NCBI GenBank assembly: GCA_016870235.1
Contig: VGCB01000020.1
Location: 1 to 12,488, forward strand
DNA length: 12,488 nt
Source of the DNA: Actinomycetota bacterium
GTDB taxonomy: Bacteria > Actinomycetota > Thermoleophilia > Gaiellales > Gaiellaceae
Direction: 5' to 3'
In this document: piece by piece, positions 1 to 7,082 of the stretch
Layout of the letters: every line of letters starts with the position of its first letter
Position numbering within the stretch: position 1 is the stretch's first letter
Notes under the pieces: model-generated
What the model was told of the DNA's origin: nothing
The model's input: only the letters and a program-made list of their open reading frames with translations
Databases searched by the model: none
Position numbers and translations under genes: made by a program

Positions 1-2700
1 CGCGAGGCCGCGAGCGGACGGGCAGCGGCCCTAGAGCCCGAGCCCGTCCTGCCGGTCGCGCCGGCCCCGGGCCCGATCCCCGCGCGAGGCGAGGGCGAGG
101 ACCTCCTCCTCAGCGCCGTCGCCGCGGCGATGGCGCTCGTGAAGGCGATCCGGATGCACGGTCATCTCGCCGCCCGCCTCGACCCGCTCGGGTCCGAGCC
201 GCCGGGAGATCCGGCGCTCGACGAGACGCGGCTCGTCCCGCCCCTGACGCCGGAGCTGCAGGCGCGCATCCCGTCCCGTCTCCTGCGGCTCTCGGTGCCC
301 GGCGAGACGCTGCTCGAGTCGCTCCCGCACCTCCGCGACACCTACTGCGGCTCCATCGCGTACGAGATCGAGCACATCTCCGACCACGCCGAGCGCGTGT
401 GGCTGCGCCAGGCGATCGAGTCCGGCAGGTTCCGGCGGACGCTGTCCGACGAAGAGCGGCTCGCGCTCCTCCGCCGGCTCGGACAGGCGGAGCGGTTCGA
501 GCAGTACCTGCGGAGGTCGTTCCTCGGGCAGAAGCAGTTCTCGCTCGAGGGCCTCGAGGCGCTGATCCCGATGCTGGACGAGGCAATCGAGCTCGCGGCC
601 GCCGGCGGCGCGCATCAGGTCGTGCTCGGCATGGCGCACCGCGGCCGCCTCAACGCGCTCGTCCACACGGTCGGTCGGCCGTACGAGTCGATTCTCCGGG
701 AGTTCGAGGGAGAGCGGGCGCTGCACGCGCTCGTCGTCGACCCGGAAGGCGGCTCCGGCGACGTCAAGTACCACCTGCCCGCCACCGGCACGCGTCAGAC
801 GCGATCGGGCGAGATCGAGGTCGCGATCGCGCCCAACCCGAGTCACCTCGAGGCCGTCGACCCGGTTGTCGAGGGTCGCGCACGGGCCGAGCAGACCGAC
901 CGGTCGGGCCCGATCGCCTACCACGACCCGGCGGTCGCGCTCCCCGTGCTCATCCACGGCGACGCCTCGTTCGCGGGCCAGGGCGTGGTCGCCGAGACGC
1001 TCAACCTCCAGAGCCTCGAGGGGTACTCGACCGGCGGCACCCTCCACGTGATCACGAACAACCAGATCGGCTTCACGACCGACCCCGTCGAGAGCCGGTC
1101 GACCCGGTACTCGAGCGACCTCGCGAAGGGGTTCGACATCCCGATCGTCCACGTGAACGCCGACGATCCCGAGGCGGCGCTGAGCGCTGTCCGTCTTGCG
1201 CTCGCGTACCGTGCGGAGTTCGGGCACGACTTCGTCATCGACCTCGTCGGCTACCGCCGGTTCGGGCACAACGAGCAGGACGAGGCCGCCTACACGCAGC
1301 CGCTGATGGTCGAGCAGATCCAGTCGCAGCCGACCGTGTACGAGCGGTACGCGCAGGATCTTGTCGAGCGCGGTCTCCTCGACGCGGTCGCGGCGGAGGA
1401 GGTCGGTGCCGCCGTTACGCGCGAGCTGCAGGAGGCGCACGAGCGTCTTCGCGCCTCGTTCGGCGAGGCGGCGGCACTGCCGGCGCCGGTGCGCGAGCCC
1501 GTCGCGATCCCGGAGACCGGGGAGGCAGTCCACACGAGCGTCCCGGCCGAGCGTCTCCTCGCCCTCAACGCGCAGCTGCTCGACGTCCCGGACGGCTTCG
1601 CCGTCAACCCGAAGCTCGCACGCCAGCTCGAGCGACGGCGTGAGGCCGTCTACGACGCGATCGACTGGGGGCATGCGGAGGCGCTCGCCTACGCGAGCTT
1701 GCTCGAGGACGGGATCTCGGTGCGGCTGACGGGGCAGGACAGCGAGCGTGGGACGTTCGCGCATCGCCACCTCGTCCTCCACGATCCCTCGAGCGGTGAG
1801 ACCCACGCTCCGATCCAGCACCTTCCGGGCGCCAACGCCGCGTTCGAGGTTCACAACTCGCCTCTCTCCGAGTACGCCGCGCTCGGGTTCGAGTACGGCT
1901 ACTCGACGGCGGCGTCCGACGCCCTCGTCCTCTGGGAGGCGCAGTTCGGAGACTTCGTGAACGGGGCGCAGATCATCGTCGACCAGTTCATCGTCGCCGG
2001 TCGCTCGAAGTGGGGGCAGACCTCGCGGCTCACCCTTCTCCTGCCGCACGGGTACGAGGGCAACGGCCCAGAGCACTCGTCCGCGCGGCTCGAGCGGTTC
2101 CACCAGCTCGCCGCGCAGGGGAACATCCGGATCTGCAACTGCACGACCGCGGCCCAGATCTTCCATCTCCTCCGGCGCCAGGCGCTCGACGCGACGGCGC
2201 GGCCGCTCGTCGTGATGACGCCGAAGGGGCTGTTGCGGCTGAAGGCCGCCGCCTCGACGCTCGCAGAGCTGAGCGAGGGACAGTTCCGACCCGTGATCGA
2301 CGATCCGACGGTCGACCGCATGCGCGTCCACCGGCTCGCGCTCTGTTCCGGGAAGCTGTACTACGACATCCTGGGCCACGCCGCCCGCGAGGGCGCCCAC
2401 GACGTCGCCGTCGCCCGGATCGAGCAGCTTTACCCGTTCCCGGTCCATCACGTCGCCGACCTCGTCGGCCGCTACCCGGCCCTGCGGGAGATCGTGTGGG
2501 TGCAGGAGGAGCCGCAGAACATGGGCCCGTGGCGGACGCTGCGCCACCGTCTCGAGGACGCGGCGAGGACGGCCGCCCCGAACGTGCCCGTCAGCTACGT
2601 CGGTCGACCGTGGCGGGCGAGCCCGAGCGAGGGCTACCCGACGGCGCACCAGCGCGAGCAGGAGCGCATCGTCCGCGAGGCGCTCGAGCCGGCGCCCTGA
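1..2700 (+). CDS. sucA: 2-oxoglutarate dehydrogenase E1 component (5' end outside window)
   Basis: Thiamine-diphosphate E1 subunit that decarboxylates 2-oxoglutarate in the TCA cycle and passes the succinyl group to the E2 lipoyl domain. The frame is open from base 1, so the gene is 5'-truncated by the window; 899 residues are visible. An ATG at 130 lies inside the conserved region and is not the likely start. Numbering from the first codon here: an Ala/Pro-rich linker (about 1-35), HGHLAARLDPLG (about 54-65), HRGRLNALVH (H213), the ThDP-site segment GDASFAGQG (from about 320), NNQIGFTT (353-360), GYRRFGHNEQDE (H423), LPHGYEGNGPEHSS (about 681-694) and QEEPQNMGPW near the C-terminus. E. coli SucA is about 930 residues, so at least about 50 are missing; the linker could instead follow a fused E2-like domain as in mycobacterial Kgd, which cannot be decided here. 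The gene is intact within the window and reads towards a convergent small gene 16 bp away. Confidence 0.97.
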   Translation, partial: REAASGRAAALEPEPVLPVAPAPGPIPARGEGEDLLLSAVAAAMALVKAIRMHGHLAARLDPLGSEPPGDPALDETRLVPPLTPELQARIPSRLLRLSVPGETLLESLPHLRDTYCGSIAYEIEHISDHAERVWLRQAIESGRFRRTLSDEERLALLRRLGQAERFEQYLRRSFLGQKQFSLEGLEALIPMLDEAIELAAAGGAHQVVLGMAHRGRLNALVHTVGRPYESILREFEGERALHALVVDPEGGSGDVKYHLPATGTRQTRSGEIEVAIAPNPSHLEAVDPVVEGRARAEQTDRSGPIAYHDPAVALPVLIHGDASFAGQGVVAETLNLQSLEGYSTGGTLHVITNNQIGFTTDPVESRSTRYSSDLAKGFDIPIVHVNADDPEAALSAVRLALAYRAEFGHDFVIDLVGYRRFGHNEQDEAAYTQPLMVEQIQSQPTVYERYAQDLVERGLLDAVAAEEVGAAVTRELQEAHERLRASFGEAAALPAPVREPVAIPETGEAVHTSVPAERLLALNAQLLDVPDGFAVNPKLARQLERRREAVYDAIDWGHAEALAYASLLEDGISVRLTGQDSERGTFAHRHLVLHDPSSGETHAPIQHLPGANAAFEVHNSPLSEYAALGFEYGYSTAASDALVLWEAQFGDFVNGAQIIVDQFIVAGRSKWGQTSRLTLLLPHGYEGNGPEHSSARLERFHQLAAQGNIRICNCTTAAQIFHLLRRQALDATARPLVVMTPKGLLRLKAAASTLAELSEGQFRPVIDDPTVDRMRVHRLALCSGKLYYDILGHAAREGAHDVAVARIEQLYPFPVHHVADLVGRYPALREIVWVQEEPQNMGPWRTLRHRLEDAARTAAPNVPVSYVGRPWRASPSEGYPTAHQREQERIVREALEPAP

Positions 2701-2701
2701 T

Positions 2702-2726
2702 CCGCCGCGACGTCGCTCAGCGGCGG
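2702..2726. terminator. possible bidirectional terminator hairpin
   Basis: CCGCCGC (2702-2708) and GCGGCGG (2720-2726) form a 7-bp stem with an 11-nt loop, directly after the sucA stop and overlapping the stop codon of the convergent small gene. There is no T-run on either side. The position between two convergent genes favours a terminator, but a GC-rich 7-bp stem can also arise by chance. Confidence 0.35.
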
Positions 2727-2914
2727 GTGGTGCGCTTCACCTTCGACGCCGCGCGCACCATCGAGGGCCCGTGCCGGCGGGCCTGCGCGGCGACCGCGGG
2801 GCCGTGCTTCTTCGCGAGCTCGAGCATCTGCTTTCGCTGAGCCGGCGGCAGCTTCGACCACATCTTGTAGAGCGCGAAGGCGACGGCGATCGGGCTCTTC
2901 GGTACCGGAGGCAT
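2717..2914 (-). CDS. small basic hypothetical protein
   Basis: A 65-residue protein that I do not recognise. The N-terminal half, starting MPPVPKSPIAVAFALYKMWS, is partly hydrophobic with a proline-lysine turn, followed by a Lys/Arg-rich C-terminal half ending KVKRTTRR. The composition suggests a nucleic-acid- or membrane-surface-associated small protein, which is inference only. The ATG at 2914 was chosen because an upstream start at 3046 would add a low-complexity extension running through the promoter region of the divergent gene at 3082. The Shine-Dalgarno is weak (only GGA about 10 nt upstream). It is convergent with sucA and divergent from the next gene, so it is probably monocistronic. 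The regular codon use and coherent amphipathic sequence support a real gene; the start is less certain. Confidence 0.6.
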   Translation of the reverse strand: MPPVPKSPIAVAFALYKMWSKLPPAQRKQMLELAKKHGPAVAAQARRHGPSMVRAASKVKRTTRR

Positions 2915-2989
2915 GGTGGAATCCAAGCACACCGGCCTGCTGGAGCGCGTCGTCCCGTCGTGGGGGATCCGGCGGCACGGCTGCGGGCG

Positions 2990-3019
2990 TTGCGATCCTT
3001 CTTCCCGGCCCAGTAGACT
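2990..3019 (+). promoter_or_regulatory. sigma70-like promoter of the 3082 gene
   Basis: TTGCGA (2990-2995) and TAGACT (3014-3019) are separated by 18 bp. Each matches 4 of 6 consensus bases, and the -10 fits the actinobacterial TANNNT form. A start site near 3026 would give a leader of about 55 nt before the ATG at 3082, in which GGAAGG (3073-3078) acts as ribosome binding site. Confidence 0.55.
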
Positions 3020-3081
3020 AGGCCAGCACCACGGAAGGGGCACCACGCACCACAGATCCTGTCGGCGAACTTGGAAGGCTC

Positions 3082-3387
3082 ATGACTGTCGAAACGGACA
3101 CTGCATTCTCACAGGCGATTCAAGACCACCTGAACCTCAAGCAGCGCAACGCGGGTCTCGAGGGCGACATGCCCATCCAGCGATACGCGACCGACGACCC
3201 GTTCGAGAACCATCCACTGTTCAAGTCCGAAGAGCAGGCCCGCCTCGAGGAGACGCTCGAGGGCGTCCGTGCCCCCGAGGTCGACACGCACGCGGCGCTT
3301 CCGTGGCCCGGTGAGGGCAATGCCGAAGGGGCGGCGCTCGAAGAGGAGCTCTGGGGTCGCTCGCGCGACTTCGACTGGGGCGACTGA
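3082..3387 (+). CDS. small acidic hypothetical protein
   Basis: A 101-residue protein that I cannot assign to a family. It is rich in Asp and Glu, has no membrane segment or signal peptide, and shows a predicted helix around DTAFSQAIQDHLNLKQRNAG, then FENHPLFKSEEQARLEETLEG, and an acidic tryptophan-containing tail ending FDWGD. The start ATG at 3082 is preceded by GGAAGG (3073-3078) with a short 3-nt spacer. It has its own promoter (2990-3019) and is followed by a 10-bp-stem hairpin 15 bp after the stop, so it is a complete single-gene transcription unit. A soluble cytosolic protein, perhaps binding a larger partner through its charged tail, is a guess. Promoter, RBS, coherent ORF and terminator together make it a convincing gene of unknown function. 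Confidence 0.78.
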   Translation: MTVETDTAFSQAIQDHLNLKQRNAGLEGDMPIQRYATDDPFENHPLFKSEEQARLEETLEGVRAPEVDTHAALPWPGEGNAEGAALEEELWGRSRDFDWGD

Positions 3388-3401
3388 CCGTCGTCGACTC
3401 G

Positions 3402-3427
3402 GCCGGTCAGCCCGCGTGCTGACCGGC
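3402..3427 (+). terminator. GC-rich hairpin terminator after the 3082 gene
   Basis: GCCGGTCAGC (3402-3411) and GCTGACCGGC (3418-3427) make a perfect 10-bp stem with a 6-nt loop, starting 15 bp after the TGA at 3385-3387. There is no T-tract, as is common for hairpin terminators in high-GC actinobacteria. Confidence 0.65.
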
Positions 3428-3458
3428 GCCACGCGCCACTCGCGGTCGTGCATGCTCA

Positions 3459-3480
3459 CTGCGCCTCGTTGCAGGCGCGG
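3459..3480 (-). terminator. hairpin downstream of the DUF1501 fragment
   Basis: GCGCCT (3461-3466) and AGGCGC (3473-3478) pair around a 6-nt loop. The stem extends by one G-T and one C-G pair to 3459-3480. It lies about 30 nt beyond the minus-strand stop at 3509, where a terminator for the DUF1501 gene would be expected. Confidence 0.4.
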
Positions 3481-3508
3481 GCCCTGCCGCGACCAGCAGC
3501 GGACCCTC

Positions 3509-4069
3509 TCAGGCGCCGCGGACGAGCGGGATCTTCCCGGGCAGGCGGCCCGGCAGCACGCGGCCGGCCTCGACGCCGAGCCGGTCCTCGAGCAGCGTCG
3601 CGGAGACGGCCCGAAACTCGGTCGTGACACGGAGGTTCTCGCGCGGGTCGAGCTTGCGGAGACCGGGGAACTCCGACCGCACCCCGCCGTTCGCACGGTT
3701 GCCGACGAGAAGGACGAGCCCCCCGGCGCCGTGATCGGTGCCGTTCGAGTCGTTGTCCTCCGGGCGCCTGCCGAACTCGCTCCACACGAGCGTCAGCACA
3801 CGGTCGGCGAGCCCGCGCTTGTCGAGGTCGGCCTGCCAGGCGACGAGGGCGCGGTCGAGCTCACGCAGGATCGTGACGTAGCGCTTCGGCTGGTCCTCGT
3901 GGGTGTCGAAGCCACCGTCGTGGGCGACGGCGGCGATGCGCGTGCCGAGCCCCGCCGACAGCATCCGGGCGAGCGAGCGCAGGCCGTTGCCGAGGAACGT
4001 GTCCGGGTACGCGACAGGCGGCGCCGGCGGCTTGCGCTCGGCGAGCGGGGCGATCCGATCGCGCACCCA
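3509..4069 (-). pseudogene. DUF1501 family protein, C-terminal fragment
   Basis: The open frame gives about 186 residues matching the C-terminal part of DUF1501 proteins (alkaline-phosphatase-superfamily-like; often exported; activity mostly undefined). Visible family landmarks are YPDTFLGNGLRSLARM, GGFDTHEDQ with the conserved Asp and His, LTLVWSEFGRRPEDN, and GTDHGAGG. Whole family members are roughly 400 residues, so more than half is missing. A GTG at 4066 is the first possible start, but it lies in mid-domain with no useful ribosome binding site. Beyond about 4070 the same frame loses any family resemblance because the opposite strand there encodes a histidine kinase. The C-terminal end is intact and stops at 3509, followed by a hairpin. 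It is therefore a 5'-truncated remnant, or one side of an assembly join. Confidence 0.8.
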
Positions 4070-4990
4070 ACGGGGCGGCGAGTCGATCGTCCGGGAGCGG
4101 CTGTGGGAGGAGGAGTACCCGGTGCGGATGCTGGCGGCCCCGTTCGAGAAGGACGGCGAGCCTGGCGGCGCCGTCGTCGCGTTCGCCGACGAGACCCAGC
4201 TGCTTTCGACGGAGAGCCGGCTCCGGCTCTGGGTGCTGCTCGGCTGCCTCGGACTGCTGGCGCTGTCGTCGGCGGCCGGTTACGTGCTTGCGGGCCGGAG
4301 CCTCGGCTCCGCGGCGGTGGCATTCCAGCAGCAGGAGCAGTTCCTCGCCGATGCCGCCCACGAGATCCGGACGCCGATCGCCGCCATCCGCGCGCTCGCC
4401 GAGGGCGCTGCTGCGGGCGACCAGTCGGCGGACGAGGCCATCGGTCGCATGAGCGAGATCGCCACGCACGCGAGCTCGACGGTCGACGACCTCCTCTTCC
4501 TCGCGCGTGCGGACGCGGGCAAGGACGAGATGCGCCGCGAGCCGTTGCGGCTCGACCTGCTCGTCGAGCAGGTGGCGGAGGGCGTCGTCGGCGTCGAGCT
4601 CGATCTCGACCCAGTTGTCGTCGACGGCGATCACTCGCTGCTCCGGCGGGCGATCGGGAACCTCGTCGACAACGTCGTGCGCCACGGGCGCGCGCTCGAC
4701 CCGGGGGTGCCGATCCGGATCGCGGTCGACGCGGGCCGGGTCGTCGTCGAGGACGCCGGTCCCGGCGTAAGCCGGGCCTGGCGGACGAGGCGATCGAGCG
4801 GTTCCGCTCGGGCCGCCGGGGCGGCGGGACGGGGCTGGGGCTTCCGCTCGTCCGCACGGTTGCGCGCGCCCACGGCGGTGATGTCTCCCTCGCGCCCCGG
4901 CCGGGCGGCGGCACCCGCGCCACGGTCGTCCTCCCAGGCGCTCGCGCGATCGGCGCCCGAGAACGAGCCGTCCAGGCTCACACCCTCTGA
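4070..4990 (+). pseudogene. sensor histidine kinase, 5'-truncated and frameshifted
   Basis: From about 4070 the frame encodes the end of an extracytoplasmic region (YPVRMLAAPFEKDGEPGGAV), a membrane segment (4221-4295), then the dimerisation/H-box FLADAAHEIRTPIAAIRAL with the phosphoacceptor His at 4359-4361. The N-box IGNLVDNVVRHG (Asn 4671-4673) and the G1 box VVVEDAGPGV (to about 4769) follow. The G2 box RSGRRGGGTGLGLPLVRTV is in a different frame (4769 to the TGA at 4988-4990), so one base appears to be missing between about 4761 and 4784. The N-terminal sensor and first membrane helix are absent, cut at the join with the DUF1501 fragment. A GTG at 4122 preceded by GGGAGGAGGAG could start a fragment by chance, but it would still hit the frameshift. 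No response-regulator gene is adjacent. It is most likely dead; base-calling error could explain the frameshift but not the truncation. Confidence 0.85.
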
Positions 4991-5004
4991 CAGCCTGCGC
5001 AGCC

Positions 5005-5022
5005 GTCTGGCTGAAGCCAGAC
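5005..5022 (+). terminator. hairpin after the histidine kinase remnant
   Basis: GTCTGGC (5005-5011) and GCCAGAC (5016-5022) form a 7-bp stem with a TGAA loop, 14 bp past the kinase stop. There is no T-run. It probably was the terminator of the kinase gene. Confidence 0.45.
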
Positions 5023-5132
5023 CGGGAGCGAGCCCGTAGCGCGCGTCGCTTCGGCCAGACGCGAAGGGCAGGTGCATGACTCGAATGCCGGAGGGGTTCC
5101 CAAGGGGAACCTCGTTCCCCTGGCTTCAGGAT
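5023..5132. other. non-coding, hairpin-dense spacer
   Basis: No gene is seen. Several small inverted repeats crowd this stretch: CGCGTC/GACGCG (5042-5047 and 5058-5063), GGTTCC/GGAACC (5095-5100 and 5106-5111), AGGGGAAC/GTTCCCCT (5103-5110 and 5114-5121, 3-nt loop), and CCTG/CAGG (5119-5122 and 5127-5130). The second and third overlap, so they are alternative folds. The sequence runs directly into the tandem array and may be the left part of the same repeat element. Confidence 0.5.
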
Positions 5133-5329
5133 CCGGGTGTGCGCGCGTCTGCTACGTCGGTCCCCCACTCAGCAGACGCGCGCACACCCGGCGATGAACG
5201 CTGCGCGTCTGCTACGTCGGTCCCTCACTCAGCAGACGCGCGCACACCCGGCGATGAACGCTGCGCGTCTGCTACGTCGATCCCTCACTCTGCAGACGCG
5301 CGCGACCCCGGCGATGAACGCTGCGCGTC
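5133..5329. repeat. 60-bp tandem array of palindromic repeat units
   Basis: Three copies of a unit with exact 60-bp period (5143-5202, 5203-5262, 5263-5322) plus 7 bp of a fourth. Copies 1 and 2 differ at one base; copy 3 differs from copy 2 at about five. Each unit holds an inverted repeat, GCGCGTCTGCT and AGCAGACGCGC, around a 17-nt loop. In the first copy the arms are 21 bp and perfect (5133-5153 and 5171-5191); in the third the core is 10 bp. The array is uninterrupted, so it is not CRISPR. It lies between the convergent kinase remnant and the SnoaL-like gene and supplies the 3' end of the latter. It resembles REP/BIME- or MITE-like repetitive palindromes in form; no transposase is near. 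It could also act as a two-way terminator. Confidence 0.9.
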
Positions 5330-5809
5330 GACCGGCGGCGCGCCGCGGTGCGGGAAGTCGTGCAGGTGCTCGGGCCGGTGCCAGTCGACCCGGATGCGGG
5401 TCAGCTCCATCTGGGAGATCCGCCACTGCCCGTCACCCTTGCGGTACTCCTCCAGGTAGTGCCCGTAGCCAGTGAAGGCGTCGCGCCGGCCGTCGTGGCG
5501 CCAGATCCGGTCGACGAAGTCGAACATCGCCCAGACGCCACGGGCGTGCGTCTCGTCGACGAGCTCGATCTCGGGCATGTGGCCGTGGTGGACGGTGACG
5601 ACCTCCGCGCGCGTGTGGTGCTCGATCACGCGGTCGACGATCGCCTCGCGTCCGTCCATCCAGTCGGTGCCCGGCAGCTTCGTCCGGACGTCGTCGGTGA
5701 AGACCGAGCGGAAGAGATCCCAGTCCTCGGCATCGACGCCACGGAAGTAGCGGGCCTTCAGCTGCTCGATCTGCGCGATCTCCCAGAGGGTGGCTGCGGG
5801 GTCGGTCAT
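5285..5809 (-). CDS. SnoaL/NTF2-like fold protein
   Basis: A 174-residue protein of the SnoaL-like, nuclear-transport-factor-2 fold superfamily. The N-terminus (LWEIAQIEQLKARYFRGVDA, then DWDLFRSVFTDDV) is typical of the group, as are the repeated aromatic strands (VWAMFDFVDRIW, FTGYGHYLEEYRK) and the closing strand WRISQMELTRIRVDW. Members are cone-shaped binding proteins or small enzymes (dehydratases, isomerases, hydrolases); the substrate cannot be read from sequence. The ATG at 5809 overlaps the stop of the upstream oxidoreductase gene in ATGA, and GGAGAGGAG lies 6 nt before it, so translation is coupled. The last 14 codons and the stop (5285-5329) lie in the tandem repeat array, giving a low-complexity tail ending GSRASAE that is probably not original. 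Co-transcription suggests it acts with the oxidoreductase on the same substrate class. Confidence 0.88.
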   Translation of the reverse strand: MTDPAATLWEIAQIEQLKARYFRGVDAEDWDLFRSVFTDDVRTKLPGTDWMDGREAIVDRVIEHHTRAEVVTVHHGHMPEIELVDETHARGVWAMFDFVDRIWRHDGRRDAFTGYGHYLEEYRKGDGQWRISQMELTRIRVDWHRPEHLHDFPHRGAPPVDAQRSSPGSRASAE

Positions 5810-6843
5810 CGTGTGCTCCTCTCCGGCGGGAACCGTCGTCGGTACTCCTCGGCAACCGCGGCGATCGTGTCCGCCGATGTCGTCGGGTCGCTGCGGTCGA
5901 GGCTCTGGGCATAGAGGACGGGGAGCGTGACGCCGAGCTGGCGCACTTCCTCCAGGCGGTCGACGACGAGCCCCGCATCGCCGATCGGCGCCAGGCGGTG
6001 GACGGCCTCGTCGGGGACGAGCGCGAGCGCCTCCGCCCGCTTGCCCGCCTCCCAGAGCGCGGTCGCGTGGTCGATCGCCGGGAACGAGCCGACGAAGGCG
6101 GCGCGGTGCGTCGGGCGGATCGCATACTCGAGGACGAGGCGGCGGAAGCGCTCGATCGCGTCGGCGACCCGCGGGCCCGCGTAGGCCTGCACGTAGAGGC
6201 CGATCTCGACGGTCTCCGGGTCACGGCCCGCGCGCGCCGCGCCCTCGTGGACGAGCGCGACGCGCTCGGCGAGCTCGTCGAGCGGCGCCCACGCGAGCAG
6301 CACGCCGTCCGCGAGCTCTCCCGCGAGCCGTGTCATCTGCGGGTTGAACGGGCCGACGATCACCGGCAGCGGCTCGGGGCTCGGGAGATGAAGCCGGTAG
6401 GGGGCGACGTTGACCCGCTCCCCGTGGAAGAGCACGCGATTGCCGCGCACGATTTGGCGGAGGACCTCGATCGTCTCGCGCATCGTCTCGAGCGGCGCCT
6501 CGAGCCGGCGTCCGTTCCAGCCCTCGACGATCATATGGCTTCCCGTGCCGATGCCCATCGCGATCCGCCCCGGCGCGAGCGAGGCCAGGCTCGCGAAGCC
6601 CATGCCGGTGAGGACGGCGCCTCGGGTGTAGATGGATACGACCCCCGGTGAGAGCCGGATCCGGCGCGTCGCCTGCGCGATCGCACCGAGCGTGACCATC
6701 GCCTCACCGCCCGCGATCTCCCCGAAGAAGACGGTGTGGTACCCCTCGTTCTCTGCGAGCACCGCGAGCTCGACGTACGACGGCACGGCCATCTCGTCCT
6801 GCACGGGCAGGGAGACACCAACCGGAAGCGGGAGGATCTCCAT
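5806..6843 (-). CDS. LLM-class flavin/F420-dependent oxidoreductase
   Basis: A 345-residue luciferase-like monooxygenase-superfamily protein, the usual length for the group. The TIM-barrel signatures run in order: an N-terminal strand LPLPVGVSLPVQ, VELAVLAENEGYHTVFFGEI, the strand region RRIRLSPGVVSIYTRGAV, FASLASLAPGRIAMGIGTGS (the typical S-x-G-R-x-x-G-G/I-G loop region), and PVIVGPFNPQMTRLAGELADG. In actinobacteria many such proteins use coenzyme F420 rather than FMN; which one is used here cannot be settled from the sequence. It is cytosolic with no signal peptide. The ATG at 6843 lies 17 bp after the biotin carrier gene, with AGGG about 7 nt upstream as a modest ribosome binding site. 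It is the middle gene of a three-gene operon and overlaps the SnoaL-like gene by 4 bp. The substrate is unknown. Confidence 0.92.
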   Translation of the reverse strand: MEILPLPVGVSLPVQDEMAVPSYVELAVLAENEGYHTVFFGEIAGGEAMVTLGAIAQATRRIRLSPGVVSIYTRGAVLTGMGFASLASLAPGRIAMGIGTGSHMIVEGWNGRRLEAPLETMRETIEVLRQIVRGNRVLFHGERVNVAPYRLHLPSPEPLPVIVGPFNPQMTRLAGELADGVLLAWAPLDELAERVALVHEGAARAGRDPETVEIGLYVQAYAGPRVADAIERFRRLVLEYAIRPTHRAAFVGSFPAIDHATALWEAGKRAEALALVPDEAVHRLAPIGDAGLVVDRLEEVRQLGVTLPVLYAQSLDRSDPTTSADTIAAVAEEYRRRFPPERSTR

Positions 6844-6860
6844 CAGGCGACCCTACCGGG

Positions 6861-7073
6861 TCAGCCGAGCTCGACCATGACGTCGCCCTCGGTGACGACG
6901 TCGTCCGGCCGGACGAGCACCTTCTTCACCGTCCCCGCGTGCTCGGACTCGACGGGGATCTCGAGCTTCATCGACTCGAGGATCGCGACCATCTGGTCGA
7001 CCTCGATCGCGTCCCCCTCGCCCACGAGGACCTTCCACACGTTGCCGGTGATGGGGGCCCGGATCTCGCTCAT
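6861..7073 (-). CDS. biotin carboxyl carrier protein (biotinyl/lipoyl-attachment domain)
   Basis: A 70-residue single-domain biotinyl protein that carries CO2 between the carboxylase and carboxyltransferase parts of an acyl-CoA carboxylase. The biotinylation loop reads ESMKLEIPV with the acceptor Lys36; the flanking half-domains RAPITGNVWKVLVGEGD and AGTVKKVLVRPDDVVTEGD show the internal two-fold repeat of the fold. Length and sequence resemble the stand-alone actinobacterial carrier typified by mycobacterial TB7.3. The usual motif is MKM; here it is MKL. No carboxylase subunit is adjacent, so it must serve one encoded elsewhere. The ATG at 7073 has no Shine-Dalgarno before it (the upstream bases are TCCTCCGTGG), but a -10-like TAGAGT lies 9 bp upstream, suggesting leaderless expression. 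It is first in the operon with the oxidoreductase and SnoaL-like genes. Confidence 0.95.
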   Translation of the reverse strand: MSEIRAPITGNVWKVLVGEGDAIEVDQMVAILESMKLEIPVESEHAGTVKKVLVRPDDVVTEGDVMVELG

Positions 7074-7082
7074 CCACGGAGG

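Noticed and set aside
31..2649. 872-codon open frame antisense to sucA
   Set aside because: It mirrors the sucA codons; the translation is Arg/Glu/Val/Leu-rich with no family signature, a usual effect of strong GC bias at third positions.
2915..3046. N-terminal extension of the small basic protein
   Set aside because: It would run through the promoter of the divergent gene and adds a Trp/Cys/Pro-rich stretch that does not look like a real protein start.
4122..4770. Restarted short histidine kinase from GTG 4122
   Set aside because: The GGGAGGAGGAG before it is explained by Glu codons of the original gene, and the product would lack the G2 box because of the frameshift.
5133..5329. CRISPR array
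   Set aside because: Whole 60-bp units repeat without unique spacers, and no cas genes are present.
5076..5475. Repeated peptide frames across the tandem array
   Set aside because: The repeating peptides in two plus-strand frames only reflect the 60-bp repeat; there is no ribosome binding site or known domain.
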